Assembly: GCF_900103605.1 (NCBI RefSeq)
Contig: NZ_FNHY01000001.1
Location: 248,001 to 312,000, forward strand
Length of the DNA: 64,000 nt
Source: Psychrobacillus sp. OK028
GTDB lineage: Bacteria > Bacillota > Bacilli > Bacillales_A > Planococcaceae
Direction of reading: 5' to 3'
The translations under genes and the position numbers were made by a program. The notes below the pieces were generated by a model. That model worked only from the letters and a program-made list of their open reading frames with translations, made no database searches and was not told where the DNA came from. Each line of letters opens with the position of its first letter. The first letter of the stretch is position 1. Positions 57,498 to 64,000 of the stretch are shown one piece after another.

Positions 57498-58373
57498 ATG
57501 GAAACTAATATAAACCGTAAAAAATATAAAGAACCACATCCCATTATAAAAAACTCAAAAGATTATGTGTATGTAATTATTGGTGCAGCCATTATTGCTG
57601 TTGCATTTAACGTCTTTTTATTACCAAACCAAGTAGCTTCTGGTGGAGTTAGTGGAATTAGTACAATATTAAAAGGTGTCTTTGGTTGGGAGCCAGGTCT
57701 TGTTCAGTATGCTTTCAATATTCCCTTGTTTATAGCAGGACTTTTCTTTTTAGGTGCAAAATTTGGTATTAAATCATTTGTAGGTACATTAGTGTTACCG
57801 GCGGTGGTGCTAGTGACTGCAAATTGGGAGCCTTGGACAATGAATCCGTTACTAGGAGCTTTATTTGGAGGGATTACTGTAGGTTTGGGATTGGGAATCG
57901 TTTTTAGAGGCGGTGCGTCCACAGGTGGAACGGACCTAGCTGCACAAATTATTACGAAGTATACAGGATTTTCCCTTGGTACGAGTGTACTCTTATTAGA
58001 TGGATTAATAGTTCTAAGCGCTGCAATTGTTTTTGATATCGAAAAGGCTCTATATGCCTTAATAGCATTGTTTGTTACGACAAAAACGATTGATCTTGTC
58101 CAATTAGGATTTAGCCAATCAAAAATGATTTATATAATTACGAATAAACAAGATGAAATTAGGGATACTATTTATACCGAGATTGATCGCGGTGTAACAA
58201 AACTCCCAGCTTATGGTGGATATACAAATGTGGAACGACCAATTTTGATGGTTGTGGCATATCAAACAGAATTCACAAAGTTGAAACATATCGTCAAGAC
58301 TATTGACCCTGCTGCTTTTGTCATAGTTTCGGATGCCTATGAGGTATTGGGAGAAGGTTTCAAAAGATCATAA
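57498..58373 (+). CDS. yvjA: YitT/YvjA family membrane protein
   Basis: A 291-residue protein: five membrane helices (about residues 20-190) of the YitT (DUF161) family with NVFLLPNQVASGGVSGIST and FRGGASTGGTDLAAQII, and a C-terminal DUF2179 domain (MIYIITNKQDEIRDTIYTEID ... VVAYQTEFTKLKHIVKTIDP). Function is unsettled. ATG 57498 follows GAGG by 9 nt. It occupies the same place after prfB as yvjA in B. subtilis. Confidence 0.85.
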   Translation: METNINRKKYKEPHPIIKNSKDYVYVIIGAAIIAVAFNVFLLPNQVASGGVSGISTILKGVFGWEPGLVQYAFNIPLFIAGLFFLGAKFGIKSFVGTLVLPAVVLVTANWEPWTMNPLLGALFGGITVGLGLGIVFRGGASTGGTDLAAQIITKYTGFSLGTSVLLLDGLIVLSAAIVFDIEKALYALIALFVTTKTIDLVQLGFSQSKMIYIITNKQDEIRDTIYTEIDRGVTKLPAYGGYTNVERPILMVVAYQTEFTKLKHIVKTIDPAAFVIVSDAYEVLGEGFKRS

Positions 58374-58422
58374 CTTTGGTATAATAATTATGCAACCAAA
58401 TACACTTTAAGGAGGTAGTAAC

Positions 58423-58779
58423 ATGAACAAAAAACTATTAGCTTTAATATTTGGAGCAGGGTTAGTTCTAGCTGCATGTGGTGGCGGTAATGATAATGAT
58501 AATGCCGATACTTCTACAGGTACATCAACAAACACTGGAACAACAACTGAAACAGCTTCTGTTGATGCAGAGAAAATTGTGAGCGCAAAATGCATTAGCT
58601 GTCATGGTCAAAATTTAGAAGGGCAAGGTAACTTCCCAGCCTTAAAAGATGTAGGTTCACGCCTATCACAAGATGAAATTTTAAATGTTATTGAAAACGG
58701 TAGAGGCGCAATGCCTGGCGGAATTATTTCTGGCGATGAAGCTAAAGCAGTAGCTGAGTGGTTAGCAGCTAAGAAATAA
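58423..58779 (+). CDS. cccB: Cytochrome c-551, lipoprotein
   Basis: A 118-residue membrane-anchored c-type cytochrome. Lipobox LVLAACGGG (Cys19), an Asp/Asn/Thr-rich linker, then a small haem domain with CISCHG as CxxCH site and the axial Met in [10 protein letters not shown]. It likely carries electrons to a terminal oxidase. AAGGAGG precedes ATG 58423. Its place before ftsE matches B. subtilis. Confidence 0.93.
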   Translation: MNKKLLALIFGAGLVLAACGGGNDNDNADTSTGTSTNTGTTTETASVDAEKIVSAKCISCHGQNLEGQGNFPALKDVGSRLSQDEILNVIENGRGAMPGGIISGDEAKAVAEWLAAKK

Positions 58780-59062
58780 TGTAAAAAAGTATAACTTTAA
58801 GTGAGATCAGTTGCTCTTTTGAGTAGCTGATTTTTTATTTGCAACAAAAGAAGGAATATCCTCGAATGCTGTAGAATTTAGAGGTAGTAGGTAAAATGTA
58901 TGTCAGTAAAATTCAATAATTAGGCAAAAAAATAGATTAAATTTTAGGTGACATAATTAATTGTACCTATAAAATGAAATCTTATTGTAACAAAAAAATG
59001 AGCTACAGATGTTATAATAGGCGTGTTGCATTTTATGACGAAATTAATTAGGTGGTTTATTA

Positions 59063-59749
59063 ATGATAGAAATGATAAATGTCTACAAAAAGTACCCAAA
59101 TGGTATAGTTGCCGCAAACGGTATCGATATAAAGATAAAGCAAGGCGAATTTGTATATGTTGTAGGACCGAGTGGAGCAGGGAAATCGACATTCATCAAA
59201 ATGATGTATCGAGAAGAACGTCCAACTTCTGGTGATATTTTGATAAATGGAGTAAATTTAGCTACTCTCAAAAATAATAAAGTCCCACTTTTAAGACGCC
59301 AAATCGGTGTAGTGTTTCAAGACTTTAAATTATTGCCACGTTTAAATGTATATGAAAACGTTGCATTTGCTTTAGAGGTTATAGAAGAAACTCCTAAAGT
59401 AATACGTAAAAAAGTGATGGATGTATTAGAATTAGTCGGTCTAAAGAACAAAGCAAGAATGTTTCCGACAGAGCTTTCAGGTGGAGAACAACAGCGTGTG
59501 TCTATTGCAAGATCCATCGTAAATACGCCAATGCTTGTTATCGCTGATGAGCCTACGGGAAACTTAGATCCAGAGACTTCATGGGAAATTATGAATATAT
59601 TCGAAGAAATAAATGCTCGAGGAACAACAATTATTATGGCAACGCATAATAGAGAAATTGTTAATACTATTAGACACCGTGTTATAGCAGTTGAGGGTGG
59701 ATTAATCACTCGAGACGAATACGGAGGAGAATACGGTTATGAAGGGTAG
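59063..59749 (+). CDS. ftsE: Cell division ABC transporter ATPase FtsE
   Basis: A 228-residue ABC ATPase: Walker A VGPSGAGKSTFIKMMYREE, Q-loop VFQDFKLLP, signature ELSGGEQQRVSIARSI, Walker B MLVIADEPTGNLDP and H-loop ATHNREIV. With FtsX it controls peptidoglycan hydrolases rather than moving a substrate. It overlaps ftsX by 11 bp. Confidence 0.97.
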   Translation: MIEMINVYKKYPNGIVAANGIDIKIKQGEFVYVVGPSGAGKSTFIKMMYREERPTSGDILINGVNLATLKNNKVPLLRRQIGVVFQDFKLLPRLNVYENVAFALEVIEETPKVIRKKVMDVLELVGLKNKARMFPTELSGGEQQRVSIARSIVNTPMLVIADEPTGNLDPETSWEIMNIFEEINARGTTIIMATHNREIVNTIRHRVIAVEGGLITRDEYGGEYGYEG

Positions 59750-60626
59750 AACTATAGGTAGACACTTCAGAGAAAGTATAAAAAGCATTAGTCGCAACGG
59801 ATGGATGACATTTGCTTCGGTGAGTGCAGTAACAGTTACATTGTTACTTGTTGGAGTCTTCGTGATGATTATGATGAACTTAAACAAAGTAGCGGATGAT
59901 CTGGAAAAAGACGTAGAGATTAAAGTTTATGTCGAATTAACTGCCGATGAAGCTTCTATAACAAAGCTAGAACAAGAGATTAAAGAGACAACTGGAATTG
60001 CAGAAGTGAAATATTCTCCAAAAGGAGACGAATTAAATAAATTAGTAGTTGATTTTGGTGACGATCTACGATTATTTGAACAGCAAAATCCATTACATAA
60101 TGTATTTTATGCTAAAGCTATCAATCCTCAGGAAACAGAAGCAGTGGCAAAGAAATTAGATCGTCTTGATAATACGTTTGAAGTAAAGTATGGAGAAGGT
60201 AAGATAGAAAAACTATTTTCATTCTTAAATACTGGTAGAAACGTGGGGTTAGTATTGATTTTGGCATTGTTATTTACAGCAATGTTCCTAATTTCTAATA
60301 CGATTCGTATTACGATTGTTGCCAGAAGAAGAGATATTGAAATTATGAAGCTAGTTGGGGCAACGAATTGGTTTATACGTATTCCATTCATCTTAGAAGG
60401 TATGTGGCTAGGGATTTTAGGTGCGATTGTTCCTATGACGCTAGTAACAGTACTCTACTATAATGTCTATAAATTACTAGCACCAAGGTTAGAACAAGGA
60501 AAACTATTTGAACTGTTAGATTTTTCGCCATTTATCTATCAAGTAAATGGCTTAATATTATTAATGGGAGTACTTATTGGTGTCTGGGGAAGTTTCATGT
60601 CCGTCCGTAAATTTCTACGTGTGTAA
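59739..60626 (+). CDS. ftsX: Cell division ABC permease FtsX
   Basis: A 295-residue permease with the FtsX topology: cytoplasmic start RHFRESIKSISRNGWMTFAS, helix 1 (about 22-45), a large extracellular loop (46-165) that contacts the hydrolase, then three helices (166-190, 215-245, 265-290). The FtsX C-terminal motif ARRRDIEIMKLVGATNWFIR is intact. Start ATG 59739 lies within ftsE with GGAGGAG upstream. Confidence 0.96.
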   Translation: MKGRTIGRHFRESIKSISRNGWMTFASVSAVTVTLLLVGVFVMIMMNLNKVADDLEKDVEIKVYVELTADEASITKLEQEIKETTGIAEVKYSPKGDELNKLVVDFGDDLRLFEQQNPLHNVFYAKAINPQETEAVAKKLDRLDNTFEVKYGEGKIEKLFSFLNTGRNVGLVLILALLFTAMFLISNTIRITIVARRRDIEIMKLVGATNWFIRIPFILEGMWLGILGAIVPMTLVTVLYYNVYKLLAPRLEQGKLFELLDFSPFIYQVNGLILLMGVLIGVWGSFMSVRKFLRV

Positions 60627-60653
60627 TTGGTAAATTGAAGGGAGCAAGAAATT

Positions 60654-61964
60654 TTGAGAAAACAGTCTACATGGTTGCTACGAATTTTAGCTATAGCAAC
60701 TACAGGAGCACTTTTAATAACGACTCCGAGTGCTTTTGCTAATACATTAAATGATTTGAAGAACGAACAGAAACAATTAGAGAATAAGAAAAGTAATATT
60801 AATTCAAATATTAAAGAAACTGAAGGTAAAATTAATCAAAATGAATCTAAAATGGATCAAATTTTGGCGCAAATAAAAGAGTTAGATTCTAAAATTATTA
60901 GTACCGAAACACAGATTTCTGAAGTATTAAATCAAATTAAATTAACTACAACTGAAATTGAAAAATTACGAGCATCTATTAAAGAGCTTGAAAGAAAAAT
61001 TGAAGAACGTGATGAACTATTAAAAGAGCGAATTCGCGCTGTTCAAGTTAGTGGAGGATCTGTTAGCTATATTGATGTCTTACTAGGGGCAAATAGCTTC
61101 ATCGATTTTATCGACCGTTTCTCTGCAGTCAATACGTTGATGGATGCAGATCGCACTATCCTACAAGAACAGGCTGATGATAAAAAACAATTAGAAGAAC
61201 AACAAGTGAGCCTAGAGAAAAAACTTCAACAGCAAGAAGACAGCAAAAACAAGCTTGTTAGTTTAAAGGCTTCTTTAGACGGCCAAAAAGCTTCTAAAGG
61301 TAAATTAGTAGACCAATTGGAAGTTGAACAAGCGAAATTACATGAAGAAAAAGAAGTATTAGAAACAGAATATGACGAAATTCTAAACTTAAGCCAAGCA
61401 ACGCAAAATAAAATTGTCGCAGAACAAAAAAGATTAGCTGAGGTTGCTAGAAAAGCAGCAGAAGAAAAGAAACGTAAAGCAGCAGAAGAAAGAAAACGTC
61501 AGCAAGCTGCGAGCGGTAGTTCTTCCACAGTCATACCAAATGTATCGTCTGGTTCTTGGACAAAGCCTGCATCTGGACGATTCACTTCTGGATACGGAAC
61601 GAGAACTCATCCGATTTATGGAGGAACAAAAACCCATTATGGTATTGATATTGCGAATAGTACTGGTACACCCGTAATATCTGCAGCAGATGGGGTTGTA
61701 TCTTATGCTTCTCCGCTTAGCACATACGGAAATGTAATTATGGTGACACATTCTATCGACGGTCAGACTTTTACTTCGCTATATGCACATTTAAGCAGTA
61801 TTAAAGTTGGTGTTGGACAAGTTGTATCCAAAGGGCAGATTATCGGTGCGATAGGTACTACTGGTAATTCTACTGGACCACATTTACATTTTGAAATTCA
61901 TGTAGGTAACTGGGAAGGTATGGCGAAAAACTCTGTTAACCCAATGAGATATATTTCACTTTAA
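60654..61964 (+). CDS. Coiled-coil M23 murein hydrolase (EnvC/PcsB-like)
   Basis: A 436-residue secreted protein: signal peptide (1-29, AFA-N), a long coiled coil (30-270, repeated Glu/Lys/Gln heptads), a Lys/Ala-rich stretch, and a C-terminal LytM/M23 domain (about 315-430). Zn ligands are present (HYGIDIA and GPHLHFEIH), so it is probably catalytic, unlike E. coli EnvC. TTG start 60654 with GGGAG upstream, 28 bp after ftsX. Location and coiled coil suggest FtsEX activates it. Confidence 0.9.
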   Translation: MRKQSTWLLRILAIATTGALLITTPSAFANTLNDLKNEQKQLENKKSNINSNIKETEGKINQNESKMDQILAQIKELDSKIISTETQISEVLNQIKLTTTEIEKLRASIKELERKIEERDELLKERIRAVQVSGGSVSYIDVLLGANSFIDFIDRFSAVNTLMDADRTILQEQADDKKQLEEQQVSLEKKLQQQEDSKNKLVSLKASLDGQKASKGKLVDQLEVEQAKLHEEKEVLETEYDEILNLSQATQNKIVAEQKRLAEVARKAAEEKKRKAAEERKRQQAASGSSSTVIPNVSSGSWTKPASGRFTSGYGTRTHPIYGGTKTHYGIDIANSTGTPVISAADGVVSYASPLSTYGNVIMVTHSIDGQTFTSLYAHLSSIKVGVGQVVSKGQIIGAIGTTGNSTGPHLHFEIHVGNWEGMAKNSVNPMRYISL

Positions 61965-61972
61965 TAGCTTAC

Positions 61973-62007
61973 AACGCTTTTCCATTCGTGGAGAAGCGTT
62001 TTTTTGA
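61973..62007 (+). terminator. Terminator after the M23 gene
   Basis: AACGCTTTTCC / GGAGAAGCGTT stem and T run. Confidence 0.88.
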
Positions 62008-62085
62008 TTATATAGTAAATTAGATAAAGCAGATTCTCTGTAAGTATAATAGTAAATTCTAAATAACAGTAAACAAGTAATACTG

Positions 62086-62207
62086 TGATTTCCGTTTCAC
62101 GCGGACGCTTTCCGCGGGCGAGGTCGAGTCTCCTCGTTCGCTACCTCTCTGTGGGGTCTCGACTTTCTCGCTGTTCCCGCTGGAGTCGCCGCGTTGCACT
62201 CCAATCA
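62086..62207. repeat. MITE-like GC-rich repeat, copy 5
   Basis: Starts TGATTTCCGTTTCACGCGGA and ends GCACTCCAATCA, with GACGCTTTCCGCGGGCGAGG and TTCCCGCTGGAGTCGCC near the two ends. The flank before it (ACAAGTAATACT) is shared with copy 4. Confidence 0.8.
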
Positions 62208-62324
62208 ATAAGTGAGTAGATATTAACTTAATAATTGGACTAGCTTAGTATTATAAAAACGATGATTGGATTTGGTTAAATAAAGAGGAATTAATTTAAA
62301 ACTATTAGAAAATCAATTAGGTAT

Positions 62325-62472
62325 CGCCGGTGCTAAAGAGGATGTGCGCCTTCTAAGCCGCATGTGCGCGAAGAATGAAACTTCATAAAGGATGAAGGAG
62401 CTGCAAGCGATCATCCTTGAAGGCTCATGTGTAGCGTGCGGCAGCTAACATCCGGGAAGGTTTCATCCTATT
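62325..62472. repeat. Structured, GC-richer intergenic element
   Basis: Contains AGGATGAAGG ... TCATCCTTGAAGG pairing, paired GCCGCATGTGCG / GCGTGCGGC and ends GGTTTCATCC against ATGAAACTTC. No second copy is in the window. No gene in 61965-62741. Confidence 0.5.
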
Positions 62473-62490
62473 TTTTATAGTTTAAACTGT

Positions 62491-62601
62491 TACTCGCTCG
62501 GAAGGGTCTTTTACTCTTGGTCTTGTGGTGAATACTCTCGTTCTTTTTCAGTTACTCTCGCTCACCGGTTGTTTACTCGCCCTTCCACAGGATTTACTCT
62601 C
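62491..62601. repeat. 21-bp-period array, TTACTCTCG (inverted CGAGAGTAA) flavour, six units
   Basis: TACTC(TCG) begins at 62491, 62512, 62533, 62553, 62574 and 62595; steps 21, 21, 20, 21, 21. The motif is the reverse complement of that at 2464-2577, about 60 kb away. Confidence 0.88.
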
Positions 62602-62741
62602 ACAAAGGAATAATTATCCACTTTAAAGCAGTTAATTTTCACTTCATAGCCATATTTCCGATCCAATTAATTCGTATTTAACGGAGTAAATATCATATAA
62701 TAAGGTCAGTGAAATATTATCGTACCAACAGGAGGTATAAG

Positions 62742-63320
62742 ATGAAGAAGAAAATTATTGGGCTATTTATTGTTGCGGCAATGGTCGCAATCGCAACGAT
62801 TTCCTTTGTGAGAGATAATATAGATGAACAAGAAGCTTTTGCTGGGGAACAAATGGGTACCGATATGGCGAATAATGCTGCCAATGAAGGCTTAGGTAAA
62901 GGAAATGCTGCACCTAATTTTACACTGACTACATTAGACGGCGAGGTAGTCACACTCGCAGATTATAAAGGTAAGAAAGTTGTATTAAATTTCTGGGCTA
63001 CGTGGTGTCCACCATGTAAAGCAGAAATGCCACATATGCAAAATTACTACGAGGATATGGCTGAAAAAGAAAATGTAGAAATTTTAGCAGTCAATCTGAC
63101 GAGTTCGGATGTAGGGCTAGATAAAGTGAAGGCGTTTCAAGAGGATTATGCTTTAAGTTTTCCTATTCCTTTAGATGAAGAAGGTGTAGTTGGTGATACA
63201 TATCAAGCGATTACGATTCCTACTACTTACATGATAGATACGACTGGAACTATACAAAATAAGATTGTTGGACCGATGGATGAGCAAATGTTAACAGACT
63301 ATATTAATAATTTAAATTAA
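62742..63320 (+). CDS. ResA-like thiol-disulfide oxidoreductase
   Basis: A 192-residue protein: N-terminal membrane anchor or signal (residues 3-25), acidic spacer, then a thioredoxin-like domain (about 55-190) with the redox site FWATWCPPCKAEMPHM and cis-Pro region AITIPTTYMID. ResA-type proteins reduce apocytochrome c outside the membrane, which would fit the c-type cytochrome cccB nearby. ATG 62742 follows AGGAGG by 6 nt. Confidence 0.85.
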   Translation: MKKKIIGLFIVAAMVAIATISFVRDNIDEQEAFAGEQMGTDMANNAANEGLGKGNAAPNFTLTTLDGEVVTLADYKGKKVVLNFWATWCPPCKAEMPHMQNYYEDMAEKENVEILAVNLTSSDVGLDKVKAFQEDYALSFPIPLDEEGVVGDTYQAITIPTTYMIDTTGTIQNKIVGPMDEQMLTDYINNLN

Positions 63321-63391
63321 GAATCGATTATTGGGCAAGTATTAAATTTCTATTTTCACACATATATTAGTGGAAAAGTAGGAGGTTGAAC

Positions 63392-64000
63392 TTGCGCAAA
63401 AGTCGGTTTTTTCTTTATGGATTGATAGTCGTTGTTCTTTTAGGTATCGGGTATATGTGGTTGATAAAACCTTCAGCTACAGAGCAAAAAAACGTCAGCA
63501 ATAGTCAGGTTATTGATCAAGCATTTCAATTGATCAAAAAAGAGGCAGTATTCTCTAAAAGTGATAATCTAATCGTGGAAGGTGCTATTCGTGGGATGGC
63601 AGAAGCATTGGAGGATCCACATAGTACGTATTTAACAAAAGAAGAAGCAGCGAATCAAGAGGCTTCACTTGCAGAGGAACGGGTTGGAATAGGGGCAGAG
63701 ATTATGCTCTCCGAAGGGAAATTTGTCGTAGTTGCACCGTTAAAGGATTCCCCTGCTTTTAAAGCTGGCTTAAAACCTCAGGATGAAATTGTTCGTGTGA
63801 ATGAAGAGAGAGTTGAAGGAAAGTCAATGACTGAGTTAATGCAGCTATTAAGTGGTAAAAAAGGTACTAGCATTAAAATGACTATATATCGGTCTAGTGA
63901 GAATCGCCATGTCGAATTACATATGAAACGTGACACGATAGCGATGCATACAGTTTCTAGTGATATTTATGAAGTAGATGATTTTTCAATTGGTGTTGTG
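63392..64000 (+). CDS. ctpB: S41 C-terminal processing peptidase, N-terminal part (CtpB-like)
   Basis: Cut by the window end: about 203 residues visible. TTG start 63392 with AGGAGG upstream, membrane anchor (7-27), N-terminal helical segment with ALEDPHSTYLTKEEA, and a PDZ domain (about 95-175: VGIGAEIMLSEGKFVVVAPL, DSPAFKAGLKPQDEIVRVNE). The Ser-Lys catalytic domain would follow outside the window. Position after ftsEX matches ctpB (yvjB) in B. subtilis, a protease of the sporulation sigma-K checkpoint. Confidence 0.88.
   Translation, partial: MRKSRFFLYGLIVVVLLGIGYMWLIKPSATEQKNVSNSQVIDQAFQLIKKEAVFSKSDNLIVEGAIRGMAEALEDPHSTYLTKEEAANQEASLAEERVGIGAEIMLSEGKFVVVAPLKDSPAFKAGLKPQDEIVRVNEERVEGKSMTELMQLLSGKKGTSIKMTIYRSSENRHVELHMKRDTIAMHTVSSDIYEVDDFSIGVV

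Overview
The window looks like a chromosome segment of a low-GC, Gram-positive, flagellated Bacillales, most likely a Planococcaceae-type bacterium (Lysinibacillus, Psychrobacillus or Sporosarcina-like). The evidence is AT-rich sequence with strong AGGAGG-type ribosome sites, TTG and GTG starts, B. subtilis-like gene order, TagO and LCP cell-wall genes, SecA plus SecA2, and an ilv-leu T-box. The genus call is an inference; no rRNA is present.

Layout. 1-2.4 kb: the end of guaC, a VOC protein and a PatA-type aminotransferase. 2.6-12.2 kb: cell-envelope genes (LCP protein, O-antigen-ligase-like membrane protein plus glycosyltransferase, SlaP/SecA2 accessory secretion pair, TagO, second LCP protein). 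12.2-14.9 kb: yvyE and degS-degU. 15.2-20.3 kb: NERD protein, lipoprotein, DegV protein, comFA-comFC and yvyF. 20.5-30.1 kb: late flagellar genes (flgM-flgN-flgK-flgL-yviE-fliW-csrA, hag, flaG-fliD-fliS-fliT), with three sigma-D-type promoters and a CsrA-type hairpin in the hag leader. 30.2-50.5 kb: a block that, by memory of B. subtilis order, interrupts fliT-hpf. It holds a broken SCP2 gene, two NlpC/P60 proteins, two chemoreceptors, a PilZ protein and the ilvD-[T-box]-ilvB-ilvN-ilvC-leuA-leuB-leuC-leuD-ilvA operon. 50.6-64 kb: hpf, secA, prfB (programmed frameshift), a chemoreceptor, a YitT protein, cccB, ftsE-ftsX, an M23 peptidase, a ResA-like thioredoxin and the start of a CtpB-type protease.

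The genes form coherent programmes. DegSU, ComF and the sigma-D genes handle the motility/competence choice. FliW-CsrA-Hag form the flagellin homeostasis switch. The ilv-leu cluster makes branched-chain amino acids and carries both an upstream operator region and an internal T-box. FtsEX with a coiled-coil M23 protein is a likely cell-wall hydrolase activation module.

The most unusual signal is in the intergenic DNA. Six separate places carry arrays of a short motif (CGAGAGTAA, GTTGCG or CTTGCGATT) spaced almost exactly 21 bp apart, with variable sequence between motifs and in three arrays a higher-order repeat of about 83-103 bp. I do not recognise these from any described family. Two further repeat families are present: MITE-like GC-rich elements starting TGATTTCCGTT, and large imperfect palindromes sitting inside operons just before a ribosome site.
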